Of a DNA stretch of 64,000 bases, positions 33,026 through 42,833 are shown piece by piece (position 1 is the stretch's first letter; each line of letters starts with the position of its first letter). The stretch comes from CAVVVS01 sp963751355 (lineage in GTDB: Bacteria > Bacteroidota > Ignavibacteria > Ignavibacteriales > Ignavibacteriaceae). The position numbers and the translations under genes are program-made. The notes beneath the pieces are model-generated. The model did not search any database. It saw only the letters and a list, made by a program, of their open reading frames with translations, and was not told where the DNA came from. The stretch lies in assembly GCA_963751355.1 (NCBI GenBank), contig CAVVVS010000137.1:135008-199007 (forward strand), read 5' to 3'.

Positions 33026-34195
33026 TTGACGACCAGAGAACCCGAAGTTTTGATCACCAAAGAGGAAAATCCTCGCATAAAATCTATTTCAAAAAAGGAA
33101 AGGTATGGTATTGATGAAAATGGAAAACCGTTTGCCAAAGCAAAGCTTTTTTCTTACCGGGATGCTTTGTTTGAAGCAATATTATACAGAGCATATATAG
33201 ATCCCACGTTGGTTATTTATGGAGAAGAAAACAGGGATTGGGGCGGAGCATTTGCAGTTTATCGAGGTTTAACAGAAGCTCTTCCATATCATAGATTGTT
33301 TAATACTCCAATTTCGGAAGGTGCAATTGTTGGCTCTGCAGCAGGTTATGCAATGTGCGGCGGAAGAGTTCTAGCCGAATTAATGTATTGCGACTTTCTT
33401 GGCCGTGCCGGTGATGAGGTTTTTAATCAAATGTCTAAGTGGCAGGCAATGTCTGCAGGAATTTTGCCAATGCCTTTCGTTCTGCGTGTTTCTATTGGAA
33501 ACAAATATGGGGCACAACACTCACAGGATTGGACTGCACTAGTGGCTCATATTCCGGGATTAAAGGTAATGTTTCCGGCAACTCCATATGACGCAAAAGG
33601 TATGTTAAATTTAGCTTTGAAAGGAAGCGATCCGGTTGTCTTTTTTGAAAGTCAGCGGTTGTATGATATTGGCGAACTATTTGAAAAAACGGGTGTTCCT
33701 GAAGATTATTATGAAGTAGACGAAGGGGAACCGGTAATAAGGAGAACCGGGAAAGATATAACAATTCTCACAATTGGCTCTACATTGTATACTGCTTTAG
33801 AGGCTGCGGATATTCTTGAAAATAATTTTCAATTATCAGCTGAAATTATTGATGCCCGTTTTATTAATCCCCTCAATTATGATTTAATTATTGAATCTGT
33901 TAGAAAAACTGGTAAAATATTGTTAACATCAGATGCAGTTGAAAGGGGTTCTTTCTTAAATACAATCTCATCTCACGTTACCCAATTAGCTTTTGACTTT
34001 CTGGATGCACCGCCAGTTGTGGTTGGTTCCAGGAATTGGATTACTCCTGGTGCAGAAATGGAAGATATGTTTTTTCCGCAAAAAGAATGGATTATAGATG
34101 CAATTCATGAACGTATTATACCTTTGCCAAATTATAGAACCGTTACAAATCAAACATTAGCTGAAATGAAAAGAAGAAATAGAAGAGGCATATAA
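33026..34195 (+). CDS. 2-oxoacid dehydrogenase E1, beta half (intact frame)
   Basis: A 389-residue open frame whose first codon is TTG with no good ribosome site, consistent with being the C-terminal half of an alpha-beta fusion. E1-beta motifs: LFSYRDALFEAILYRAYIDPTLVIYGEE, LFNTPISEGAIVGSAAGYAMCG, AELMYCDFLGRAGDEVFNQ, SQDWTALVAHIPGLKVMFPATPYDAKGML, IIDARFINPLNYDLI. It ends near an MDR dehydrogenase gene that begins 2 bp after its stop. Together with the upstream E2 it makes a 2-oxoacid oxidation module lacking its own E3 in this window, so a shared dihydrolipoamide dehydrogenase must be used. Confidence 0.85.
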   Translation: MTTREPEVLITKEENPRIKSISKKERYGIDENGKPFAKAKLFSYRDALFEAILYRAYIDPTLVIYGEENRDWGGAFAVYRGLTEALPYHRLFNTPISEGAIVGSAAGYAMCGGRVLAELMYCDFLGRAGDEVFNQMSKWQAMSAGILPMPFVLRVSIGNKYGAQHSQDWTALVAHIPGLKVMFPATPYDAKGMLNLALKGSDPVVFFESQRLYDIGELFEKTGVPEDYYEVDEGEPVIRRTGKDITILTIGSTLYTALEAADILENNFQLSAEIIDARFINPLNYDLIIESVRKTGKILLTSDAVERGSFLNTISSHVTQLAFDFLDAPPVVVGSRNWITPGAEMEDMFFPQKEWIIDAIHERIIPLPNYRTVTNQTLAEMKRRNRRGI

Positions 34196-34197
34196 CG

Positions 34198-35463
34198 ATG
34201 AAAACAACAGCTTTGAGATTATATGGGAAAAATGATCTGAGGCTTGAATCTTTTGAACTTCCGGATATAAAGGAAAATGAAGTTCTTGCGGATGTTGTTA
34301 CTAATAGTATATGTATGTCTGATTATAAGGCTGCTATCCAGGGTGCTGATCATAAAAGGGTTACAAATAATATAGATGAAAAGCCGATAATTATAGGTCA
34401 TGAACAATGCGGTACAATCTTAAAGGTAGGAGAAAAACTAAAGAACAAATTTAAAACCGGTACAAGGTATAGTATTCAGCCTGCGATAAATTATCCCGGT
34501 AGAGAAAGCGAAGCGGTCGGGTATTCTTATCAACATTTAGGTGGTGATGCAACAAAAGTTATAATTACTTCAGATATAATTGAAATGAATTGTTTGGTTC
34601 CGTATTACGGAGATTCTTTTTTTAAGGCCTCGCTTTCCGAACCGATTGCCTGCATATTAGCGGCTTTAAAATCCCAATATCATGTTAAGCCAAATCAATA
34701 TTCACATGAGATGGGAATAAAAGAAGGAGGGAATGTTGCTTTATTGGGTGGGGGTGGCCCAATGGGCTTAGAATTTCTAGATATAATGATTAATAGTGAA
34801 AGAAAACCTGATATAATAACAATGACAGACATTGATCAGAGCAAACTTGACCGGGCTTCTGTTCTATTTCCTCCTGATAAGATGGAAGCGCAGGGAATTA
34901 AAGTATACTATGTGAATGTTAGTAGGAGTGATGTTATACAGGAACTTATGAATCTTACTAAAGGGCAAGGGTATCATGATGTTTTTGTCTTAATACCAAA
35001 CAGCTCTGTTGTTGAACAATCTTCCAGGATTCTTGGATTGGATGGATGTTTAAATTTTTTTACTGGCCCAACTGATCATGAATTTAAAGCACTTTTCAAT
35101 TTCTATAATGTCCACTATTACGGGCATCATGTAATGGGTTCAGTTGGTTCTAATACTCAGGATATGCTGGATGCCATAAATTTAATTGGAAAGGGTAAAA
35201 TAAATCCGGCAATAATGATTACACATATAGGTGGTCTGAATGCTGCTGCTGAAACGATTTTAAAACTTCCAAAAATTCCCGGAGGAAAGAAACTTATATA
35301 TACTGGTATTTCCTTACCACTAGTAGCATTAGAAGATTTTGAAGAGAAAGGTGAAACCGATCCACTGTTCAAAACTCTTTCTAAAATTATTAATAAAACA
35401 AAAGGACTTTGGTCGAAAGAAGCAGAAGATTATCTGCTGAATTATGCTGAACCGATAGAATAA
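34198..35463 (+). CDS. Zinc-type MDR dehydrogenase, L-sorbose-1-phosphate-reductase-like
   Basis: A 421-residue medium-chain dehydrogenase beginning 2 bp after the E1 gene. The N-terminal catalytic domain has ICMSDYKAA and IIIGHEQCGTILKVG; the Rossmann dinucleotide loop is VALLGGGGPMGLEF at about residues 180-193. The long length, the SEPIACILAALK stretch and the TGPTDHEF segment resemble SorE-like sorbose-1-phosphate or polyol-phosphate dehydrogenases. Expected reaction: reversible oxidation of a sugar-alcohol or keto-sugar phosphate with NAD(P). It marks the beginning of the completely intact part of the locus. Confidence 0.75.
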   Translation: MKTTALRLYGKNDLRLESFELPDIKENEVLADVVTNSICMSDYKAAIQGADHKRVTNNIDEKPIIIGHEQCGTILKVGEKLKNKFKTGTRYSIQPAINYPGRESEAVGYSYQHLGGDATKVIITSDIIEMNCLVPYYGDSFFKASLSEPIACILAALKSQYHVKPNQYSHEMGIKEGGNVALLGGGGPMGLEFLDIMINSERKPDIITMTDIDQSKLDRASVLFPPDKMEAQGIKVYYVNVSRSDVIQELMNLTKGQGYHDVFVLIPNSSVVEQSSRILGLDGCLNFFTGPTDHEFKALFNFYNVHYYGHHVMGSVGSNTQDMLDAINLIGKGKINPAIMITHIGGLNAAAETILKLPKIPGGKKLIYTGISLPLVALEDFEEKGETDPLFKTLSKIINKTKGLWSKEAEDYLLNYAEPIE

Positions 35464-35563
35464 TTTTTAAAGAAATTGAAATAACTTGTTAAAAAAACAG
35501 AACAAGAAATGTTTTCAAATTCCAGTGGATCTGTAATTAAATAGATAACTGAAAGGTCTATTG

Positions 35564-36736
35564 ATGAAGAAAAATTTGGTTATAGAAAATACAGATGGTT
35601 TTATTTCTTCGATTCATTTTACATCTAAAGAAATAACCGGACAACCAGCACTTTGGTTAAAAGTATGGAAATTAGTGAAAGAACAAAAATCAGAAGTTTC
35701 CCTATTCTTAAAAAAAGTTAAATGTCTTTCTAAATTACACATCATTTTAACAGGAGCAGGTACATCAGCTTTTATAGGTGATGTTTTGGAGGGAATTTTT
35801 CAGAAGGAAACAGGGATAATTACAAAAGCAGTTCCTACAACAGATATAGTAACCCATCCTGAGTTGTATTTTCAAAATGATAAGGATGTTTTAGTGATTT
35901 CATTTGCACGTTCAGGAAATAGCCCTGAGAGTGCGAAAGCAGTTCAATTAGCAGAGCAATTATCGCATAAAGTTCTCAATATGGTAATTACATGTAACAA
36001 GAAAAGTCTTCTTACCGATTCTGTAATTGGTACAGATAATTTGATTCTTTTATTGCCGCCGGAATCCGATGATAAAGGACTTGCAATGACCGGCAGCTTT
36101 ACATCTATGCTGCTTACAGGATTGCTTATAGCAAATATTGATCGTATAAATGAAACAGAATCCGATTTAAATCTTCTTGTCAAATATGGAAATCTAATCA
36201 TTAAAGAATATATAAACTTTTTAAAACAAGTTTCAGAATTAGAATTTGAAAGAGCTGTTTTTTTAGGGTCTGGGATTATGAAAGGTATAGCGAGAGAATC
36301 TCATCTGAAATTACAGGAATTAACAGATGGAAAAATAATTTGTAAATACGATTCATTTCTTGGTTTCAGGCATGGTCCAAAAGCTATTATTAATGAAAAA
36401 ACCCTGGTTACATTTTTATTTTCAAATAATGAATACGTAAATAGATATGAAGTTGATTTCGTAAAAGCAATTAGTGAAGGACGTAAACCGATATTTTCCC
36501 TGGGAGTAATGGAAAAGAAAATTGAAGGTATAAATATTGATTTAAATATTATTCTTAATAATAATAAAAATAAAATAAGTGAAGAATATCTGGCAATAGT
36601 CTCAGTTCTCCCTGCTCAAATCCTGGGATTCCTCAAATCATTAAATCTGGGATTGAATCCTGATAATCCTTCGGAAAGTGGAATGATTCATAGAGTAGTA
36701 AAAGGTGTGAATATTTATCCTTATGATGGACAATAA
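35564..36736 (+). CDS. agaS: AgaS-like SIS-domain sugar-phosphate isomerase/deaminase
   Basis: Start at ATG 35564, after GAAAGG at 35551-35556; 390 residues. Two SIS domains: IILTGAGTSAFIGDVLEGIF and VISFARSGNSPESAKAVQLAEQ in the first, and AVFLGSGIMKGIARESHLKLQELTDGKI with FLGFRHGPKAIINEKT in the second. The RHGPK segment is characteristic of AgaS, which isomerises/deaminates galactosamine-6-phosphate to tagatose-6-phosphate. With GatZ-, PfkB- and GatY-like genes downstream this fits a GalN/GalNAc-to-tagatose route. Specificity remains inferred from family and context. Confidence 0.8.
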   Translation: MKKNLVIENTDGFISSIHFTSKEITGQPALWLKVWKLVKEQKSEVSLFLKKVKCLSKLHIILTGAGTSAFIGDVLEGIFQKETGIITKAVPTTDIVTHPELYFQNDKDVLVISFARSGNSPESAKAVQLAEQLSHKVLNMVITCNKKSLLTDSVIGTDNLILLLPPESDDKGLAMTGSFTSMLLTGLLIANIDRINETESDLNLLVKYGNLIIKEYINFLKQVSELEFERAVFLGSGIMKGIARESHLKLQELTDGKIICKYDSFLGFRHGPKAIINEKTLVTFLFSNNEYVNRYEVDFVKAISEGRKPIFSLGVMEKKIEGINIDLNIILNNNKNKISEEYLAIVSVLPAQILGFLKSLNLGLNPDNPSESGMIHRVVKGVNIYPYDGQ

Positions 36737-36906
36737 TAGAATAGATGCTTTATTGCAGTAATAATATCATTTGATAAATGCATTTATCTAAATTGGGAAC
36801 ATCAGCATTCTGATAATTATATGAGAATGGATTGCTTTAATAGCAATTCGAATTTAAAGATGATCTTAGCAGCTTTAATAAAATTAAAATATCTGAGAGA
36901 ATAAAT

Positions 36907-38970
36907 ATGAATTTAAAAATTTTATCTGTTTTCGTTTTATCCTTTTTACTAATGTTATTAAGTTCTTGCCGGGATCAAAATTCCGTTGGCAAAGTAGAAA
37001 ATAAATACATACAGATTCAGTTCGATGATTCCCTTTATACTAAAGTTACTTCAACTATCGGGGATCATGAGGTCGTTCTTAACGATTATACTGCTTCAGA
37101 ATATCTGGTTGTTGATGATAAAGAAATCAGCAAATTTTATCTTAAAGATTCAAAATCAGATAAAATTGAAAATGAATTAGGAAAGGGGGAAGAGTTTATA
37201 ATCACAGGTCTTTCAGATAATGGTATTCAGAAAAGGATATCGGTTTCGGTATTTAAAAATTTTCCAACATCTGCATTTTTTAAAGTTACATATAAGAATA
37301 CTGGAACTAAAAAAGTTATAGTTAATAAATGGATCAATAATGCATATCATATAAAGACGGACGAAAAAGAGGATCCACCTTTCTGGTCATATCAGGGAGC
37401 TACATACGAAGATAGAAGAGATTGGGTTAAACCGCTAAAGCTGGGATTTGAACAGGAAAATTATATGGGAATGAATGCTAGCGATTACGGCGGTGGTACA
37501 CCGGTTGTTGATATCTGGAGTAAAAATGCAGGTATAGCTATCGGACTTGTTGAAACTACTCCAAAGCTGGTAAAACTTCCCGTTATAATGAAGAGTGAGA
37601 AAACCGGTGCAGAGATCAGTATTGAGTATGAAAAAGAACAAGTTCTTAATCCGGGCGAATCACTAGAAACTTTTGAATCTTTCGTGAATGTGCATAAAGG
37701 TGATTATTATGCAACACTAATGAATTTCAGAGAAATAATGTCTAAAAAGGGTTTAGTTATGCAGAAATTTCCCGAAACAGCTTACGAGCCAATCTGGTGT
37801 GCCTGGGGTTATGAAAGAGACTTTAATGTAAAAGATGTTTTAGGCACGCTTCCGGAAGTTAAAAAATTAGGATTTAAATGGGCTGTTCTTGATGACGGCT
37901 GGCAAACCGCTGAAGGGGATTGGTATCTGAATCCTAAGAAATTTCCCGACGGTGATATCAGCATGAAAGCATTTGTCGATAAAATACATGCAGCAGGCCT
38001 CAAAGCAAAATTATGGTGGGCACCTCTGGCTGTAGATCCAGGAACAGACCTAATTAAAGACCATCCGGATATGCTGCTGCTTAATAAAGACGGTTCGACG
38101 CGGGATATTTCCTGGTGGAACAGTTATTATTTATGTCCGGCTTATGATAAAACTCTCAGCTATACAAAGAATCTGGTTACAAAAATATTTAATGTCTGGG
38201 GATTTGACGGGTTAAAAATAGATGGTCAGCATCTTAACGGAGTTCCTCCTTGTTATAATCCAAAACACAAACATGCCTATCCGGAAGAATCTGTTGAAAA
38301 GCTGCAGGATTTTTGGAAGATGGTTTATGAAACGGCTGTCAGCCTCAAGAAGGATGCAGTAGTCGAAATTTGTCCCTGCGGTACTAACTATTCATTTTAT
38401 AACATGCCTTATATGAATCAGCCGGTGGCTTCTGATCCTGAATCATCCTGGCAAATTAGATTAAAAGGTAAAACACTTAAAGGCCTGATGGGCGAGAGCC
38501 TTCCTTATTATGGAGATCATGTTGAACTAAGTGATAAAAAAAGTGATTTCGCATCTACAGTAGGAATTGGTGGTGTTATAGGTACTAAATTCGTATGGCC
38601 TGTCGGAGTTCATAAAAATAAAGAGACAGGTGATATTAGCCTTACTGGTGAAAAAGAAAAAGATTGGGAGAAATGGGTAAATATTTATGAAGATAAGATG
38701 CTTTCGAAAGGTAATTACCACGGTGAACTTTATGACATTGGCTTTGATAAACCCGAGACTCATGCCATCAGTAAAGATGGAAAAATGTTCTATGCTTTTT
38801 ATGCCCCAGAATGGGATGGAAATGTTGAATTACGCGGTCTTTTAAATAAAACTTATGAAGTGAAAGATTATGTAAATAATATAGTTCTCGGTAAAGTTAC
38901 CGGACCATTATCATCTTTAGCCGTAAAGTTTAGACATTCTTTATTAATTGAATGCAACCCGGTGAATTGA
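36907..38970 (+). CDS. GH36-type alpha-galactosidase lipoprotein
   Basis: An intact 687-residue enzyme. Lipoprotein signal ends MLLSSC (Cys at about residue 21). Barrel motifs: WAVLDDGWQTAEGDW, AKLWWAPLA, GLKIDGQHLNG with the likely nucleophile Asp439, CPCGTNYSF, and PVASDPESSWQIRLKG with the likely acid/base Asp510, followed by a beta-sandwich (YAFYAPEWDG, EVKDYVNNIVLG). It is the intact paralogue of the frameshifted enzyme at 21.8 kb and likely sits at the outer membrane. Hydrolyses alpha-galactosides or alpha-GalNAc residues before import. It lies between the AgaS-like and Tat-exported genes. Confidence 0.85.
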   Translation: MNLKILSVFVLSFLLMLLSSCRDQNSVGKVENKYIQIQFDDSLYTKVTSTIGDHEVVLNDYTASEYLVVDDKEISKFYLKDSKSDKIENELGKGEEFIITGLSDNGIQKRISVSVFKNFPTSAFFKVTYKNTGTKKVIVNKWINNAYHIKTDEKEDPPFWSYQGATYEDRRDWVKPLKLGFEQENYMGMNASDYGGGTPVVDIWSKNAGIAIGLVETTPKLVKLPVIMKSEKTGAEISIEYEKEQVLNPGESLETFESFVNVHKGDYYATLMNFREIMSKKGLVMQKFPETAYEPIWCAWGYERDFNVKDVLGTLPEVKKLGFKWAVLDDGWQTAEGDWYLNPKKFPDGDISMKAFVDKIHAAGLKAKLWWAPLAVDPGTDLIKDHPDMLLLNKDGSTRDISWWNSYYLCPAYDKTLSYTKNLVTKIFNVWGFDGLKIDGQHLNGVPPCYNPKHKHAYPEESVEKLQDFWKMVYETAVSLKKDAVVEICPCGTNYSFYNMPYMNQPVASDPESSWQIRLKGKTLKGLMGESLPYYGDHVELSDKKSDFASTVGIGGVIGTKFVWPVGVHKNKETGDISLTGEKEKDWEKWVNIYEDKMLSKGNYHGELYDIGFDKPETHAISKDGKMFYAFYAPEWDGNVELRGLLNKTYEVKDYVNNIVLGKVTGPLSSLAVKFRHSLLIECNPVN

Positions 38971-39029
38971 TAAAACAATTATCACTATTAAAAAGATATT
39001 TATGAACCCTTTTTAACTACTAAACTAAT

Positions 39030-40580
39030 ATGAAGCGTCGATCATTTCTTAAAACATCCGGAGCAATTGTACTTGGTGCGAGTACTGTTGCTGATAAACT
39101 ATTTGGATTTGTTCCCTCACATAATTGGGAAAAATATGATTTTGGCAGTGGACCGGTTGTTCATGACAGACTTAATCAGGGTCCTTTTCCAATCTATGAA
39201 CCGGAGATTTTTGCGCCTGATAGTGAAGTTGTAATGATTACTTCTCCTTCCAAGAAAATATTGAAGAATTTTGGAATGGGATTAACAGTATATATTTCTG
39301 GTGATATAGGTCCCCCCAGAATTAAAGGTGAAAAGCTTGAAAAATCTATTGAGGATTTAATAAAACTACCGTTTGTACAGAAAGTATATATTAGGCCAAA
39401 TTGGAGAGACATCCAAAAGCAAGCCTCTAAATTAGATTTCCCGGAATATTGGAAACTTACCTTTGATATTGCCCAGCAATACAGAAAAAGAATCGGATTT
39501 AGAATTATGACGGAGAATCCTGATATACCTGAATTAGGTGTACCCGATTTTCTGATTGATAAAATTCCTTATGTCAGTTTGAAGGGATCATGGAAAAATA
39601 GTTCATCAGAAATTCGAAATAAAAAGGAACACAAAATTCCAAGATATGATCATCCGGAATATCAAAAAGCATTTACTCAACTGGTTGAATTGCTTGCGGG
39701 AGAATTTAATGGAAGTCAGCAAATTGAGTACATGGATACATTTATGTATGGTTTTTGGGGAGAAGGTCACTCCTGGCCTTTTGAAGGAAATCCGTTCCCG
39801 GATAATGTAACAGCCGAAAAAACATTTGTAAAAATGTTTGATATACAGCTTAAATATTGGACAAAAACCCCTTTGCTTACTAACACTCAACCAGATTTTA
39901 GCATGGTAGGAAATTCGGAACTTGTTGATAAAACAGTTAGAACCAATAACTGGCTCAGAACTGATACTATATATATTGAAAATATGCAGATAGAATCATT
40001 AAGCAATAGACCAAGCTGGATTGCGGCCGCTTGTGAAGTGGGAATGGGTACACTTGAAAGGCACGAAAAAGATATGCAGTACGGAATTGGTTACAACGAT
40101 AATCTTATTTCGCATGTGATTGATGTTGGAGCAAACTACTGGTCGGTTTGGAACTGGCATAATATATCTGCAAGGAATATTCTGGACTATTATGAAAAAT
40201 ATCCCGGTGGAATCGATAATTTATCTGAAAAAATTGGATACCGGGTCAGACCTTCCTGGATATGGAGCTTCAATAAAGATGAGTACCCGGGATTGATAAT
40301 GGGATTTGTTAATGATGGAATTGCCGGAGTTCCCGGTGTATTAAGAATAACTGTATTTAACGATAATGGTTCAGTTAACGTAAGTGGTTGTTTAGATCCC
40401 GGTTATCCGAAACCTACGGGAGTAAGACAGGCTATGTTTATTCTCCCCAGAAATACAAACTGGCAGGGGTTAAAGGTTAAAGCTGAAATTGAAGTAAATG
40501 GAGAACTTTATCCTGTCGAATGGGCCTGTCATCAAAAATTAAATGCGGATGGGTCATTAACACTTAATAATAATATGTAG
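39030..40580 (+). CDS. Tat-exported putative glycoside-hydrolase-like protein
   Basis: A 516-residue protein opening with KRRSFLKTSGAIVLGAS, a twin-arginine signal. The body reads as a TIM-barrel-like fold: VYIRPNWRDIQKQ, QQYRKRIGFRIMTE, GSQQIEYMDTFMYGFWGEGHSWP (acidic residues at a position typical of a catalytic Glu), YWSVWNWHNISARN, and a C-terminal beta-sandwich (ITVFNDNGSVNVSGCLDPGY, WQGLKVKAEIEVNGELYPV). I do not recognise the family by name; DUF4832-like proteins share this style. Tat export suggests a folded, perhaps cofactor-bound enzyme. In context a second glycan-trimming activity. Confidence 0.55.
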   Translation: MKRRSFLKTSGAIVLGASTVADKLFGFVPSHNWEKYDFGSGPVVHDRLNQGPFPIYEPEIFAPDSEVVMITSPSKKILKNFGMGLTVYISGDIGPPRIKGEKLEKSIEDLIKLPFVQKVYIRPNWRDIQKQASKLDFPEYWKLTFDIAQQYRKRIGFRIMTENPDIPELGVPDFLIDKIPYVSLKGSWKNSSSEIRNKKEHKIPRYDHPEYQKAFTQLVELLAGEFNGSQQIEYMDTFMYGFWGEGHSWPFEGNPFPDNVTAEKTFVKMFDIQLKYWTKTPLLTNTQPDFSMVGNSELVDKTVRTNNWLRTDTIYIENMQIESLSNRPSWIAAACEVGMGTLERHEKDMQYGIGYNDNLISHVIDVGANYWSVWNWHNISARNILDYYEKYPGGIDNLSEKIGYRVRPSWIWSFNKDEYPGLIMGFVNDGIAGVPGVLRITVFNDNGSVNVSGCLDPGYPKPTGVRQAMFILPRNTNWQGLKVKAEIEVNGELYPVEWACHQKLNADGSLTLNNNM

Positions 40581-40608
40581 GTTAAACTTAGATACTTAGA
40601 AGTAGTAA

Positions 40609-41916
40609 ATGTCAGAATATTTACCGCAAATAATTCATAAAAATAAATCAGGTAATTCAGTTGGAATTACGTCAATCTGTTCCGCCAACAATTATGTAAT
40701 TGAATCAGCTTTATTAAATGCAAAAAAGAAGAACTGTCATGTATTAATTGAATCAACTTCAAACCAGGTTAATCAGTTCGGTGGATATACAGGAATGAAG
40801 CCGGAAGATTTTAAAAATTTTGTTTTCAAAACCGCAGAGGCCTTGAATTTCCCTCAGGATAAAATAATTCTTGGCGGAGATCATTTGGGACCGAATGCAT
40901 GGAAAGATGAAACTGCAGCAGAAGCTATGGAAAAAGCAAAAGTACAGATCGAAGAATATATTAAAGCGGGTTATTCTAAAATTCATCTAGATGCAAGTAT
41001 GAAGCTGGCTGATGACGGAGATAAAAATTTACAGCTTGATACGGAAATAGTTGCAGAAAGAGCTGCACAATTATGCAGAGCTGCAGAGAATACTTTTAAA
41101 AATCTGAAGAATAAAAATAATAAACCATTTTATATCATTGGTTCAGATGTCCCTCCACCTGGCGGGGAAACAGAACATAGAGATATTCAGATTACATCTC
41201 CGGAAGAGGTAGATAAAACAATTGAATTAGCCGAAAAAGCATTCTGCAGGTATGGGCTTAAGGATACATGGAGTAGAGTAATAGCGGTAGTAGTACAACC
41301 AGGTGTTGAGTTCGGCAACTATGAAGTTTCTGATTATAGTTCTGAAAAAGCAAAATTGTTGATAAGAAAAATTCGAGAAACGGAAAATTTAGCCTACGAA
41401 GCTCATTCTACTGATTATCAGAAAAGAAATTCTCTGAAGGAAATGGTGGAAAATAATTTTGCTATTTTAAAAGTCGGTCCGTGGCTTACTTTCAGCTTCC
41501 GCGAAGCAGTATATGCTTTATCAAAAATCGAGGAAGAACTCTTGTATTTAAATAAGTCTATTAAATCATCATCACTATTTAAAGTAATTAATGAACAGAT
41601 GATTTCCAACCCGAAATACTGGGAAAAGTATTATAGGGGAAGTGAAGGCGAAAAATTCTTTGACAGAAAATTCAGCTTTAGTGATAGAATAAGATATTAC
41701 TGGAGCGATAAAAAAGTTCAAGAATCTCTTCAAAAATTGATTACTAATCTATCTGGAAATAAGATTCCCTTAACACTACTCAGTCTATATCTTCCGAACC
41801 AATATACTGCTGTTAAGGAGAAAAAAATTAATAATGAACCTATAGAGATAATATATAATAAAATAAATGAAGTTTTGGAAATTTATAATTATGCTACATT
41901 GGGAGGTAATTTATGA
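40609..41916 (+). CDS. gatZ: GatZ/KbaZ-like tagatose-1,6-bisphosphate aldolase non-catalytic subunit
   Basis: A 435-residue member of the GatZ/KbaZ family. Diagnostic parts are VGITSICSANNYVIESAL, VLIESTSNQVNQFGGYTGMKPEDF, KIILGGDHLGPN, KIHLDASMKLADD, YIIGSDVPPPGGE and AVVVQPGVEFG. This family stabilises the catalytic GatY/KbaY subunit of tagatose-bisphosphate aldolase, encoded at 43773-44591. It overlaps the transporter gene downstream by 4 bp (ATGA) and so is translationally coupled to it. Confidence 0.9.
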   Translation: MSEYLPQIIHKNKSGNSVGITSICSANNYVIESALLNAKKKNCHVLIESTSNQVNQFGGYTGMKPEDFKNFVFKTAEALNFPQDKIILGGDHLGPNAWKDETAAEAMEKAKVQIEEYIKAGYSKIHLDASMKLADDGDKNLQLDTEIVAERAAQLCRAAENTFKNLKNKNNKPFYIIGSDVPPPGGETEHRDIQITSPEEVDKTIELAEKAFCRYGLKDTWSRVIAVVVQPGVEFGNYEVSDYSSEKAKLLIRKIRETENLAYEAHSTDYQKRNSLKEMVENNFAILKVGPWLTFSFREAVYALSKIEEELLYLNKSIKSSSLFKVINEQMISNPKYWEKYYRGSEGEKFFDRKFSFSDRIRYYWSDKKVQESLQKLITNLSGNKIPLTLLSLYLPNQYTAVKEKKINNEPIEIIYNKINEVLEIYNYATLGGNL

Positions 41917-42833
41917 AATCCCGGCCATGGTTAACATACGCAATAATAACAACAGTTTTTTGGGGAGTTTGGGGCGCCTTAATTGAGATACCTGAGAAAG
42001 GTGGTTTCCCGGCAACTCTGGGATACTCGGTCTGGGCACTTACAATGATTCCACCTGCATTGGTTGCATTAAAAAAAATTAATTGGAAACCTAAGTTTGA
42101 TAAGAAATCGATCTTTCTTGGATGCATTATCGGATTTGCCGGAGCAGGAGGTCAACTGATTTTATTTCAGGCTTTAAAGACAGGTCCCGCTTACCTGGTT
42201 TTCCCATTCATTTCTTTATCGCCGGTAGTTACTATAATTCTTTCATACATATTCCTTAAAGAACGTGCGTCGAAAAGAGGGTGGTTCGGAATTATACTTG
42301 CTTTAATTGCAATACCGCTATTATCTTATTCATCGCCTGAAGATTCAGGCATATCAGGATATTTTTGGATAATCCTTTCGCTTCTGGTTTTTTTAGCCTG
42401 GGGAATCCAGGCTTTTGTTATGCGTTTTGCAAACCAAACGATGAAAGCAGAAGGAATATTTTTTTATATGACAATTACAGGTCTTCTTTTAATTCCGATC
42501 GCATTGTTGATGACAGATTTTTCCCAAAATATTAATTGGGGATTTAATGGACCATACCTTACCGCTATGATCCAGATCCTAAATGCCATCGGTGCATTAA
42601 TGATAGTATACGCTTTCAGATATGGGAAGGCAATAATCGTAAGTCCTTTAACTAATGCTGTTGCGCCAGTAATAACAATAATAATTTCGCTTTCAATATA
42701 TCAGGTTATTCCCCATCCTGTTATAATAACCGGAATGGTACTGGCCTTATTATCAATTTTATTAATGGCTCTTGAAGATTCAGCCGATGAACCCGCAATT
42801 GAAGCAAAAGGAGGAGTGAACTATGAATCATAA
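41913..42833 (+). CDS. EamA/DMT-family inner-membrane transporter
   Basis: A 306-residue protein with ten predicted hydrophobic segments in two repeats of five, the EamA/drug-metabolite transporter plan. Recognisable parts: TTVFWGVWGALIEIP, GAGGQLILFQALKTGPAYLVFPFISLSPVVTIILSYIFLKER (EamA signature) and TNAVAPVITIIISLSIYQV. Embedded in a tagatose-metabolism operon (4-bp overlap upstream, 11-bp overlap downstream), it likely carries a sugar or sugar derivative, in place of the PTS permease seen in enterobacterial gat/kba clusters. Direction and substrate are not visible. Confidence 0.8.
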   Translation: MKSRPWLTYAIITTVFWGVWGALIEIPEKGGFPATLGYSVWALTMIPPALVALKKINWKPKFDKKSIFLGCIIGFAGAGGQLILFQALKTGPAYLVFPFISLSPVVTIILSYIFLKERASKRGWFGIILALIAIPLLSYSSPEDSGISGYFWIILSLLVFLAWGIQAFVMRFANQTMKAEGIFFYMTITGLLLIPIALLMTDFSQNINWGFNGPYLTAMIQILNAIGALMIVYAFRYGKAIIVSPLTNAVAPVITIIISLSIYQVIPHPVIITGMVLALLSILLMALEDSADEPAIEAKGGVNYES

